From a virus, in IMG/VR virus record IMGVR_UViG_3300003324_000863, positions 745 through 64,744 of that record: 64,000 nucleotides of DNA; one strand, 5' to 3'. The position numbers were made by a program, and so were the translations under genes. Of this stretch, positions 23,363 through 31,457 are shown piece after piece (position 1 is the stretch's first letter; every line of letters begins with the position of its first letter). Below the pieces are notes generated by a model. That model had not been told where the DNA came from. It saw nothing but the letters and a program-made list of their open reading frames with translations, and did not search any database.

Positions 23363-24845
23363 TGGGGTTGCCGCAGTAGTCGCAGACCACGCAGCTCTGG
23401 GCGTACGCGCTCATCAGGTCCTGGAAGCTCCGCCCCTCCATCCAGAAGGCCATGGCCACGGCGTCCCCCGCGTCCGTTGACCGTCCGAGCCGTTTCCGGA
23501 TGTGCTCCTTATCCTCGACGCGGATCTTGCCCCCGGGCATCAGGTCGTAGGTTGGGGTGATCAGGTCGTAGGTCAGCTTCTCATCCGGGGGGAGCGCCAG
23601 GTCCTCGCCATGCACGGGGTCGAGCATCTCTCGCAGGTGCCACCACATCTCGCTCCGCTTATTCGAGAACCCGAGCTCCCGCGTCCGGTCCTTGGCGGTG
23701 CTCTTCTGGCTGGCCACGAACGCGACGTGCTCGATGCCCGCCCGCTGCAGGCTCTCCACCACGCCCGTGCCGATCCCGATGGCGTCCACCACCGCGATGC
23801 CGCCGTGCGCCTTCACCATCCCCGTGACGATGTCTGCAAGGGTGAGGGTATTGCCAGTGTTGGGCTTTCGCAGCTCGGTGATGGTGTGGCCCACACGAGG
23901 AGCCAGGACAGACTCGTCATGAGACAGACCAACGTCAACGCCGAGACTGTCCATGCGATCAAGAGGAACGAACCCGCTATCACCAGCCTGCAGCTCCCAC
24001 CGCCGGTTTGCGGCCTCCACCCAGCTGAGCGGGATGACGCCATTCGTCTCATCGTGTGCGAACTCCCCCAACACGCGGATCTTGAAGAGCGGGCTCTCCT
24101 CACCCCACACCTGCGCGCGCTCGTCCACCCACTCACGACTTGGGAGATAGGGATAGGACCCGGGATGGGCATACTCGGGCGTCTCCTTGGCGCTCAGGGT
24201 GATCGGGTGGTACAGGTGGCGCTGGCTGTTGAAGGCGTCAAAGAAGTAGCCGCTCGTCTGGGTGGGGTTCCCGATAAGCACTAAATGCGGGTCCTGCCCG
24301 GTCAGGGTCGCCTCGATGCCCACGGCAATGTCCGGGTCGATCCCCGACGCCTCGTCCACGATCACCAGCACATGCGGCGCGTGGATGCCCTGGAACTGCT
24401 CGGACGTGGTCGCCGTGAACCCGATGATCTTGTGCTGGTCGTTGACGACGTTCGTGTCCTCGAGCTTCAGCTTGAACAGGTTCCCGGGGAGCATCGCGCG
24501 GGCGTGCATGGACCGGATGTAGCCCCACATGGCCACTTCCACCTGCCGCGCCGTTGGCCCCGTCGTCACCACGATCGAGTCATCGAAGGCGTAGTAGAAG
24601 GCTAGCGCGGCCATCGCCATGCCCCGGGTCTTCCCGACCGAGTGGGCGCTCTTCACCGCGACCCGCTTCCGCGAGAATACGGACCGGATGATCTCTTCCT
24701 GCCGCGGCCAGGGATCCTCGTGGAGCACGTCCCGCACCCAGCGCACCGGGTCTTCCCGGATCCGCTCCTGCGCTTCCCGGTGCCCCAGCAGCTCCGCGAT
24801 CGCCAGGGCTAGCGGATCGACCCGGGCCTTACTCTGGATAGACAA
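23226..24845 (-). CDS. terL: Terminase large subunit
   Basis: 539 residues. ATPase: Walker A SAHSVGKTRGMAM, Walker B HVLVIVDEASGI. RNase H-like nuclease: SLGVDVGLSHDESV, a second acidic cluster near AVVDAIGIGTGV, and STDAGDAVAMAFW. Packages DNA into the prohead. The C-terminus carries a zinc ribbon (CVVCDYCGNPITD ... CQYCGIPVD), unusual for the family. The first codon in frame is TTG, inside the leader CTTTGTCTATCC, so the exact start is uncertain. Transcribed from 24896-24913. Confidence 0.93.
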   Translation of the reverse strand: MSIQSKARVDPLALAIAELLGHREAQERIREDPVRWVRDVLHEDPWPRQEEIIRSVFSRKRVAVKSAHSVGKTRGMAMAALAFYYAFDDSIVVTTGPTARQVEVAMWGYIRSMHARAMLPGNLFKLKLEDTNVVNDQHKIIGFTATTSEQFQGIHAPHVLVIVDEASGIDPDIAVGIEATLTGQDPHLVLIGNPTQTSGYFFDAFNSQRHLYHPITLSAKETPEYAHPGSYPYLPSREWVDERAQVWGEESPLFKIRVLGEFAHDETNGVIPLSWVEAANRRWELQAGDSGFVPLDRMDSLGVDVGLSHDESVLAPRVGHTITELRKPNTGNTLTLADIVTGMVKAHGGIAVVDAIGIGTGVVESLQRAGIEHVAFVASQKSTAKDRTRELGFSNKRSEMWWHLREMLDPVHGEDLALPPDEKLTYDLITPTYDLMPGGKIRVEDKEHIRKRLGRSTDAGDAVAMAFWMEGRSFQDLMSAYAQSCVVCDYCGNPITDTSLTGDWAGVSCQYCGIPVDPELRTRIGLPPPPSSGAPPDAG

Positions 24846-24895
24846 AGACCCCGGATCCTTTCGGACGCGGGGCCTCGGCCTTGGGGTGCGTCCTT

Positions 24896-24913
24896 AGTAT
24901 AGCAGAATAAGCC
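24896..24913 (-). promoter_or_regulatory. terL promoter GGCTTATTCTGCTATACT
   Basis: Minus-strand twin of the 23085 promoter (one base different), followed by AAGGACGCACC and a GC-rich leader stem-loop (GACCCCGGATCC against GGACGCGGGGCC, 24847-24880). TSS expected about 45 nt before the terL start. Confidence 0.65.
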
Positions 24914-24917
24914 GTAC

Positions 24918-25115
24918 TCACAGCCGTATCCCCCGGTTCACGAGGAACTCCCGCAGCCTCCGTTCCCGCTGCTCGTCTTCACTCAGCGCGGGGTACCAGA
25001 CGCAGCACTCGCAGCACGCGGCGCCCGTACAGCCACACGGGCATGCGGGCCACGGGTGCGCATCGAACCATCGCCAGAGGTCGAGCCAGGTCAATCCGTG
25101 CAGCGCTCCGTCCAC
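24918..25115 (-). CDS. Small Cys-rich protein
   Basis: 65 residues, with CPCGCTGAACCECC in the middle (seven Cys in 14 residues), Trp-rich N-terminus and charged helical C-terminus (EDEQRERRLREFLVNRG). The start overlaps the end of the CAP gene by 25 nt. Likely metal-binding; function unknown. Confidence 0.55.
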   Translation of the reverse strand: MDGALHGLTWLDLWRWFDAHPWPACPCGCTGAACCECCVWYPALSEDEQRERRLREFLVNRGIRL

Positions 25116-25858
25116 TCGTTCTCATCCCCATTCACCCGCACGCACGCGCGTTCATGCACATACGGATCGGGCGTCGGGGTCGGGGGCACCTGGGTTGCCG
25201 TTGGCGGAACCGCGGTTGCCGTCGGGGGGACCGGAGTCCTGGTGGGCGTCGGCGGAACAGGCGTTGCCGTCGGCGTGGGGGTATTGGTCGGCGGGGCGAT
25301 GCCGCCTGACTCCGGCAGGGTGCCGGCTTCCAGGACCCAGTAGTCCGGATAGGGGCACGTCGTGCAATGGTAATGGCCGAGGGCAGCAACGCTCCACCCC
25401 GGCGGGAAATACGCGGGAGCGTACAGAATACCGTTAAACTCGCCACAGCACGCGTACTGCCAGGTCGAGTACACCCCATACGGGTCCGAGAGGAAGCTCT
25501 GCACCCGGGCCTCGCTCACCTGCGCATCCGACCGGTAGCCGCAATAGGTGTCCCGCGTCCGTGTATCGCGCCCGAGGCTATCGGTGGCGGTGTAGATGTC
25601 CCGGCGCGTCGCCATGTCCTTCGCCATCCACGCACCTGCCTGCGCGAGCTGGGGCGACCAGGTGAGCGGGGATTCGCCCACGCCGGTTCGGGTGTTCATG
25701 ATGTACTGCCAGATCCCAGCGGTCGTTGGGTCGGACAGGGAAGTGGCCGTCGCGGTGCAGTCCCCCGAAGCCTCGGCGGCTGGCAAGGTCACGGACTGGA
25801 CGAGGATCGTGCCGCTCGCAATGATGCCGAGGGCGGTAAGGACGAGTCGCTTCAACAT
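25091..25858 (-). CDS. Secreted CAP-domain protein with Thr/Pro tail
   Basis: 255 residues. Signal peptide MLKRLVLTALGIIASGTILV, Ala-rich cleavage region, then a CAP/SCP-like domain (IMNTRTGVGESPLTWSPQLA, MAKDMATRRDIYTATD, HYHCTTCPYPDYWVLEAG) with Cys pairs that can form disulphides. A Thr/Pro repeat (TPTPTATPVPPTPTRTPVPP) and a short Cys-containing end follow. Repeats of this type are frequent in secreted Chloroflexota proteins. It sits between portal and terminase, suggesting an accessory (moron-like) gene, or a virion or lysogenic surface protein. Confidence 0.75.
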   Translation of the reverse strand: MLKRLVLTALGIIASGTILVQSVTLPAAEASGDCTATATSLSDPTTAGIWQYIMNTRTGVGESPLTWSPQLAQAGAWMAKDMATRRDIYTATDSLGRDTRTRDTYCGYRSDAQVSEARVQSFLSDPYGVYSTWQYACCGEFNGILYAPAYFPPGWSVAALGHYHCTTCPYPDYWVLEAGTLPESGGIAPPTNTPTPTATPVPPTPTRTPVPPTATAVPPTATQVPPTPTPDPYVHERACVRVNGDENEWTERCTD

Positions 25859-25871
25859 GGATCTTTCTCCG

Positions 25872-26054
25872 TTACTTCATCACGCACTTGGTCTCAACTC
25901 TCGACAGCACGGCTCGGACCATGCCGTTGTGGAAGTCCACGATGATTGTCATGGACTGCAGATCGTGTTCCGAGTCCGTCAGTTCCTGGCCCAGGCGGAA
26001 GGCGATCTCATTGGCCACCTTCTGCTGGACCTCTTTCACCCGCTCAGTCTTCAA
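25872..26054 (-). CDS. Hypothetical 60-residue protein
   Basis: MKTERVKEVQQKVANEIAFR, an amphipathic helix, then a beta end (MTIIVDFHNGMVRAVLSRVE). The start lies 11 nt inside the end of the portal gene. Function unknown. Confidence 0.58.
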   Translation of the reverse strand: MKTERVKEVQQKVANEIAFRLGQELTDSEHDLQSMTIIVDFHNGMVRAVLSRVETKCVMK

Positions 26055-27867
26055 GGCCGAGACTCACACACGCATCCGCGATCATCTTCTGGACCCAGAC
26101 CCGCTCCTCGACCTCGGCCGGCCGACTGAGCCACACGTTTCCTAATGCATCGACCACCTCGTCCGGGAGGACGACGGGGTAGAACGGCCGGTCCGCGTGC
26201 TTCAGGAGATGGTTCCCGAGGTTCCCCAGCTCCTTCAGCAGGGCCTTCTTCCGTGCTACCGTCCGGCCATCCGGCACCACCTCCGTCGTTGGCTGATCGC
26301 CGGCGCCGGTGCCCACGTTTTCCTCATCCTCCGCATCGACCGGAGCAGGCGATCCTGGCGCCTCATGCACCGGCTGCGGCGCCTCGACTTCGGGCAGGGG
26401 CTCCCCCGTCGCTGAGGCGAGACTCACCACACCCGAGCGGGTCGTCACGAGGAGCATGTTCGCTTCAGGCTCCTCGGCACGGTTCCAGCCGTTCTCTTCC
26501 CGGATCTCGTTCCGCGGCCGGAGCCCCCCAGCGGCATAGATGTTGTCGATCTGCGCCTTCTGCAAGAGGTCCTGCTGACTCAAGCTCAACCACCGGAAGG
26601 AGAACCGCCGCTCCCCGATGATGTTGTGGATGACGAAGTTGAAGATCTCGGCCAGGTAGATGAGCCGCGGCCTGATCGCAATCCGCAGCTGCCGCCTCGT
26701 CGACTCTTCCGCCCAGCCGCCACCACCCAACCCGCTCTTCGGGCTCAGGTTCATGGACTCCGGGGAGATCGAGTAGGCCATGGAAATAATCCGGATCAGG
26801 AACTCATCGAAGCTCAGGTCGTACTGATGCGGCCGCACCTGCGTGATGTTCCCGCCGCCCGTCGGCACGACCTTGATCCGGTGCTTCCACCCGGGGTCCC
26901 CGGCCATCTCCATGTTGATGTTCCGCTGGTACTCCTTGATCTGCTGCGGGCCCCAGTCCTCGGGCGCGGGGAAGAACATGGCGGGCATATCGCTCTGATC
27001 GAAGTACGCCTGGTGGTACTTCTCCCGGTCCATCCACAGCTTGATCTCATTCAGACAAGATTCCGTTTCTGAGAACCCATAGGGTGTCCACGAGAGCCGG
27101 TGGAAGGGCTTGTAGATGATCTGCCGGCCGGTGAAGTTCTGGACCACGGGGTTCTTCCCATCGCCCAGCTCCTCCTTCACCCACGGGGCAATGAGGTCTG
27201 CCCGAGGCGCACCATACAGGTACTGCTGGAAGGCGGGGGCCGGGGGCTGGGGCCGTCCACCGCGGATGTCACGGAGGGGCTTGATCAGGGTGCCGTCAAG
27301 GATCTGGAGGCTGTGGAGACCAGAGCCGAGAACCCCGGCCGACTGCGCCCGGGTCTTCCGCACGTACACCGAGAGCGCGTCGATGACACTGATCTCCTCC
27401 TCGGCCATCTTCACCCAGTCGCTGAAGGACAACCCCTCGTCCCGATCCGGGTGGGCAAAGAACTCAATGAGCTGCTTCCGGACATCCTCGACCTCCGGCC
27501 CCTTCTGATCGTGGTACTCCGGGAGCAGGACAATGTCCCACTCCATCGAGGCGATCTCGGACTTCCGGACATCAATGGCGCGCCACACCGGGAGCACCAT
27601 CTTGCTCGTGGCCCGCAAGAGCGCGAAGGGCACCAGCTTCGTGTATCCGGGCAGGCTGAACTGGTTCCACCCGGGCAGATATTCCGCGAGTCTCGGTTCC
27701 CCCGACTCGTCAATCGGGTACGGGTTGATCGGGATCCCCGGTCCGAACTGCCCGGCAGTAAAGAGCTCCGGCGGTCGGGGCAGGGCCACATCCCCCACGG
27801 ACGCGGCATCCTGGGGCTCGAGGATCTGCTTCGGGGCTTTCTCTAGGAGCCAGCGGGCATCACGCAC
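26044..27867 (-). CDS. Portal protein
   Basis: 607 residues from GTG 27865-27867. Phage-portal features: KMVLPVWRAIDVRKSEIASM, a WMDREKYHQAYFDQSDMPAM region, ISMAYSISPESMNLSPKS and the helical C-terminal half. It forms the dodecameric ring for DNA entry and tail attachment. A Pro/Glu-rich tail (EAPGSPAPVDAEDEENVG) precedes a final helical segment. Oriented opposite to protease and capsid, which is unusual. Confidence 0.88.
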   Translation of the reverse strand: MRDARWLLEKAPKQILEPQDAASVGDVALPRPPELFTAGQFGPGIPINPYPIDESGEPRLAEYLPGWNQFSLPGYTKLVPFALLRATSKMVLPVWRAIDVRKSEIASMEWDIVLLPEYHDQKGPEVEDVRKQLIEFFAHPDRDEGLSFSDWVKMAEEEISVIDALSVYVRKTRAQSAGVLGSGLHSLQILDGTLIKPLRDIRGGRPQPPAPAFQQYLYGAPRADLIAPWVKEELGDGKNPVVQNFTGRQIIYKPFHRLSWTPYGFSETESCLNEIKLWMDREKYHQAYFDQSDMPAMFFPAPEDWGPQQIKEYQRNINMEMAGDPGWKHRIKVVPTGGGNITQVRPHQYDLSFDEFLIRIISMAYSISPESMNLSPKSGLGGGGWAEESTRRQLRIAIRPRLIYLAEIFNFVIHNIIGERRFSFRWLSLSQQDLLQKAQIDNIYAAGGLRPRNEIREENGWNRAEEPEANMLLVTTRSGVVSLASATGEPLPEVEAPQPVHEAPGSPAPVDAEDEENVGTGAGDQPTTEVVPDGRTVARKKALLKELGNLGNHLLKHADRPFYPVVLPDEVVDALGNVWLSRPAEVEERVWVQKMIADACVSLGLED

Positions 27868-28140
27868 TCATGCCTCGGGGTCCTCTTCCAATTCGACCAC
27901 GACCCCCCACAGCTCCTCTGATGCCCCTTCCCAGAACTCGATGCTCTCGATCCGTCCCAGCTCCTGGCCCACGGACGGTGGATAGAACGTTACGTGCTTA
28001 ATCCGCGGGCAGAAGAACGTATGGACACACCCGCACCATCGGCAGACATCGACAACCCCGCCGGGCCCCATGATCCGTCCGTTCTCGTACCGCACGGGGA
28101 GCGACGGGCGGGCCTTCGGCTTCGTCCACGGCCAGTCCAT
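27868..28140 (-). CDS. Small Cys-containing protein upstream of portal
   Basis: 90 residues (MDWPWTKPKARPSLPVRYEN), with CRWCGCVHTFFCPR as a likely zinc site and an acidic end (VVVELEEDPEA). Stop and portal GTG abut, so translation is coupled. Function unknown. Confidence 0.6.
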   Translation of the reverse strand: MDWPWTKPKARPSLPVRYENGRIMGPGGVVDVCRWCGCVHTFFCPRIKHVTFYPPSVGQELGRIESIEFWEGASEELWGVVVELEEDPEA

Positions 28141-28170
28141 ACGTCTCCTGTTTCACTATGCTATCATCTA

Positions 28171-28176
28171 ATTGTA
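28171..28176 (-). promoter_or_regulatory. TACAATT box for the portal operon
   Basis: Minus strand CCGGTTACAATTAGATG, 31 nt before the ATG at 28140. It belongs to a set of five minus-strand CCGGTACAATT-like boxes (also 40650, 46747, 51388, 57550). The region 28141-28265 is divergent; the plus-strand side holds a leader terminator. Confidence 0.5.
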
Positions 28177-28216
28177 ACCGGTTAACTGAATACCTTGTTG
28201 AAGCCCACAGGTGTAG

Positions 28217-28256
28217 GAGCGGCTGTCCTCTTCGGAGGCGGCCGCTCTTTTTGTTT
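28217..28256 (+). terminator. Strong intrinsic terminator in the capsid leader
   Basis: GAGCGGC ... TTCG ... GCCGCTC stem followed by TTTTTGTTT, ten bases before the protease ATG. A terminator directly before a late gene implies attenuation, or antitermination by a phage factor. Confidence 0.8.
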
Positions 28257-28265
28257 GGGGAGCGA

Positions 28266-29720
28266 ATGGCCACCGACCTCACCCGACTCTACGTGCCCAT
28301 CACCGTCAAGATGGACCCCGGCAACCCGGGCGTCCGCGTCGTCTCCGGCCTCGCCACGGACCCAACGCTCGATTCCGACCGGCAGATCTGTGACCCGGGA
28401 TGGCTCGAGAAGGCGATGCCGGCCTACGAACGGTGGGGCAATATCCGCGAGATGCATCAGCCCATCGCCGCCGGGGTGGCCACCTCCATCATCAAAGAGG
28501 GCGATGCCTACTACGTCACCTCCAAGATCATTGACCAGGGCACCTGCGCCAAGCTCGACGCGGGGGTCCTCAAGGGTTACTCGATCGGTATCGCCCACCC
28601 CCAGGTGATCCGGGACACCAAGGCGATCGGGGGCCGCATCGTCGGGGGCGAGATCATCGAGATCTCCCTCGTCGACCGCCCGGCCAACCCCTCCGCCCTC
28701 ATCGACTCCGTTGAATTTGCCGAGAAGATGGACAAGGTCTTCCTCCTTCCTCCGGAAGACGAGCGTCTCACGGCCGTCAAGACCCACCTCGCGTCCCTCG
28801 TCAAGGGCGACCTCGACCCCGCTAACGCCGACGTCATGAACGTGCTCCAGCTCAATGAACTGGACGATGCCCAGCTCGCCCTCCTGGCAGCCGATCTTAT
28901 CCGCCGCCTGATGATTCGCGAGCTGCACGAGGGCGCCGAGCCGGGCGAGGGTCTCTCCTACTCCATGGGCACCCTGTCCTACTGCTACGACTGCCTCCTG
29001 GCCTACTCCCGTGAGGAAGCCGAGGAAGCCTGGAGCTACCTTGCCGCCCAGCTCATCGGCCGCATGGAGACCGGTCACACCGTAAGCCAAGCCACTGAGG
29101 TTGTTATGGATAACGCAGAACAGAACCAGCCCGAGGGGAAGGCCCTCCTGGCTGAGCTCCAGAAGGCGCTCTCTCGTGCCGACACCGCGACCCTCCGTGA
29201 GGCTCACGACATGCTGGCTGAGGTCACCAAGAGCGCCGACATGTGCAACGACTTCGCCACCAAGTTCTCTTCCGCTGTCGCGGAAGCGGCGAACAAGGAC
29301 GCGGAGTCCGAGGACCCCAAGGTTGAAGAGCCTGAGGCGGTGAAGTCCGAGGGTGAAGAGGCTCCCGAGCTTGTTGCCGGCGAGCCCGTCCCGACGGTTG
29401 AAGAGATCGTTAAGCGGCTTATCGAAGCCCGAGAAGCGGAATGGACCTCCCAGCTGGAAGCGGCGACGACCAAGGTTGCCGAGCTGGAAGCCAAGCTGAC
29501 CGAGCTCGGGAACCAGCCGGACGATACGAACTCCCCGCTCCTCCAGTCCCCACCGATCGTGAAGAGCTACCTCGAGAAGCAGCTCGATGGGCTGAAGGAG
29601 CGCCAGAAGTCCCTCGACTACACCGCCAGCAACCACCCGGACGGGACCATGCGCGCCCGCGCCTTGGGGGACCTCCGCAAGGTGAACGCGCAGATCAAGG
29701 AGATTGAAGGCAATGTTTAG
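28266..29720 (+). CDS. Prohead protease fused to scaffold-like tail
   Basis: 484 residues from ATG 28266 (GGGGAG upstream); a reading from 28158 would run through the leader terminator. The protease part has the HK97-type catalytic set: His in REMHQPIAAG, Ser in LKGYSIGIAH, and a following ISLVDRPANP. The rest is acidic with a coiled coil (REAEWTSQLEAATTKVAELE), typical of scaffold fused to protease. It matures capsid and scaffold. The stop overlaps the capsid start. Confidence 0.85.
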   Translation: MATDLTRLYVPITVKMDPGNPGVRVVSGLATDPTLDSDRQICDPGWLEKAMPAYERWGNIREMHQPIAAGVATSIIKEGDAYYVTSKIIDQGTCAKLDAGVLKGYSIGIAHPQVIRDTKAIGGRIVGGEIIEISLVDRPANPSALIDSVEFAEKMDKVFLLPPEDERLTAVKTHLASLVKGDLDPANADVMNVLQLNELDDAQLALLAADLIRRLMIRELHEGAEPGEGLSYSMGTLSYCYDCLLAYSREEAEEAWSYLAAQLIGRMETGHTVSQATEVVMDNAEQNQPEGKALLAELQKALSRADTATLREAHDMLAEVTKSADMCNDFATKFSSAVAEAANKDAESEDPKVEEPEAVKSEGEEAPELVAGEPVPTVEEIVKRLIEAREAEWTSQLEAATTKVAELEAKLTELGNQPDDTNSPLLQSPPIVKSYLEKQLDGLKERQKSLDYTASNHPDGTMRARALGDLRKVNAQIKEIEGNV

Positions 29721-31389
29721 TTACGACTCCACCCTCGGGCCCGATGCGGTCAAGGGGATGGGCCAGGCGTACGGCGCGGAGGTGAGCGTCGATGCCATGC
29801 TGGAGGCCTGCGAGCGCGCGAACAGCGTGTTCAAGGCCTCCATGGACAATGTGAAGAAGTGGACTAACCCGGCCCACGAAGCGTTCGGCCAGGGTGACTG
29901 GGACAAGGTCAGCCCCCAGATGGTCCCCCAGCTCGCGGCCATGTCCAACATGATGGGCAAGGCGATCAACACCGAGCAGCTGATGCAGCGCCTCCAGTCC
30001 ATGCAGCAGGACATGGCGAACGGTCTGCAGAAGGACTTCACGCTCACCTCGCCCCTCTCGACCGGCCTCGTGCCCTTCGACCTGGTCGCCCCGGCCAAGC
30101 TGATCTACCCGGTCTACTCGCCCATCCGCAACAAGATCCCCCGCACCCCCGGTATGGGCACCTCCCGGAAGGGCAAGCGGATCACGGGCATCGACGGGTC
30201 CAACGGCGTGTTCTCGAACATGTTCCTGGCGGATCTCCCCGGCGGGAACTTCGGCACGTTCAACTACCCGACGGCCATGTCCAACATCACGGCCGACGAC
30301 AAGGACTTCCCCTACGCCTACTACGGCCTCGGGAACAACGCCTCCCTCCTCTCGATCCTGGCCGGCCGCGGCTACCAGGACATCGAGAGCCTCACCACGC
30401 AGGTCCTCTTGCAGTCGATGTTCCTCCAGGAGGAGGGCCAGATGCTCTTCTCCCGCCGGACCGCCGCTCTGGCCGTCCCGGGAACCCCGACCGTCACCGA
30501 CCACGTCCCCTCGGCCACTGGCACGGCGTTCAACTCGGGCGGTGCCAAGTACGTCTTCGTGAAGATCACGGCGCTCTCCGGCATCGGTGAGACCACGGCG
30601 TCGGCCACGGCGGGCACGGTCCAGATCACGGCGGGCAACAACCTCCTCGTCTCGTGGACCGAGGTCCCGGGTGCGGTGGCCTACCGGGTCTATGTCTCGG
30701 ACAACACGGCGAACTCCGATCCGGGCGACGGCTCTCGCTTCCTCTACGCCACGGTGGGCCAGGTCACGAACGTCGAGATCGGCTCCCGCGTGACCTCCGG
30801 TACGACGGCTCCGGTCTCCAATACGACCCAGCAGACCAACGGCTACGACGGCATCTTCGCCAACGTGGCCGCGGGCGGTGACTACACCCAGCTGAAGGCC
30901 GGCTTCACCACGGGCGCCCCGGAGATCCAGAAGGCGTTCGAGCGGGTCTACAACAGCATCAAGGCCGACCCCGACGAGATCTGGCTCTCCGGCTCCGACC
31001 GCCTGCGCCTGTCCATGAAGCTGGTCGAGGACCAGTCCAACACCTCCGCCTACCGCCTCTCGATCATGTCGAACGAGCGCGGCTCTATGACGGGCGGGGT
31101 GGTGGTCACGGCCCTCTACAACTCGGTGACGGGCAAGGAAGTCCCCCTGACGGTCCACCCCTGGATCCCCCAGGGCAACGTGCTGGGCCTCAGCTACCAG
31201 TTCCCGTTCCCGGTCAACGACACCCCGAACATCTGGGAGATGGTGATGGTTCAGGACTACCTGGGCCTGGCCTTCCCGCAGATCGACCTGGCCCGCCGGT
31301 TCGCCATCATCGCCTACGGCGGCATGGCGTGCTGGTCCCAGGCCTTCAACTTCTGGATCGGCGGCGTCGAGAAGAGCGCGCTGCCCTAG
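29713..31389 (+). CDS. Major capsid protein with FN3-like insertion
   Basis: 558 residues from ATG 29713 (MFSYDSTLGPDAVKGMGQAY). HK97-type features: N-terminal helical region, LVAPAKLIYPVYSPIRNKIP, the middle FLADLPGGNFGTFN, and a C-terminal GLSYQFPFPVNDTPNIWEMV followed by ARRFAIIAYGG. Roughly residues 260-375 form an inserted FN3/Ig-like module (KYVFVKITALSGIGETTASA ... VSWTEVPGAVAYRVYVSDN), probably displayed on the outside. It builds the capsid shell. Confidence 0.88.
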   Translation: MFSYDSTLGPDAVKGMGQAYGAEVSVDAMLEACERANSVFKASMDNVKKWTNPAHEAFGQGDWDKVSPQMVPQLAAMSNMMGKAINTEQLMQRLQSMQQDMANGLQKDFTLTSPLSTGLVPFDLVAPAKLIYPVYSPIRNKIPRTPGMGTSRKGKRITGIDGSNGVFSNMFLADLPGGNFGTFNYPTAMSNITADDKDFPYAYYGLGNNASLLSILAGRGYQDIESLTTQVLLQSMFLQEEGQMLFSRRTAALAVPGTPTVTDHVPSATGTAFNSGGAKYVFVKITALSGIGETTASATAGTVQITAGNNLLVSWTEVPGAVAYRVYVSDNTANSDPGDGSRFLYATVGQVTNVEIGSRVTSGTTAPVSNTTQQTNGYDGIFANVAAGGDYTQLKAGFTTGAPEIQKAFERVYNSIKADPDEIWLSGSDRLRLSMKLVEDQSNTSAYRLSIMSNERGSMTGGVVVTALYNSVTGKEVPLTVHPWIPQGNVLGLSYQFPFPVNDTPNIWEMVMVQDYLGLAFPQIDLARRFAIIAYGGMACWSQAFNFWIGGVEKSALP

Positions 31390-31406
31390 TAGCTGACCCT
31401 GTCTGA

Positions 31407-31444
31407 GGGGGCTGGGGCTTCACGGCCCTGGCCCCTTCTTTCGT
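31407..31444 (+). terminator. Terminator after capsid gene
   Basis: GGGGCTGGGGC TTCAC GGCCCTGGCCCC stem followed by TTCTTTCGTC. It sits between the capsid gene and the CTG-start gene, so the latter is probably reached by read-through. Confidence 0.7.
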
Positions 31445-31457
31445 CTAGGAGGACCAC

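Noticed and set aside
28158-28265. Upstream extension of the protease gene start
   Set aside because: It would code through an intrinsic terminator with T-tract; ATG 28266 has its own ribosome site.
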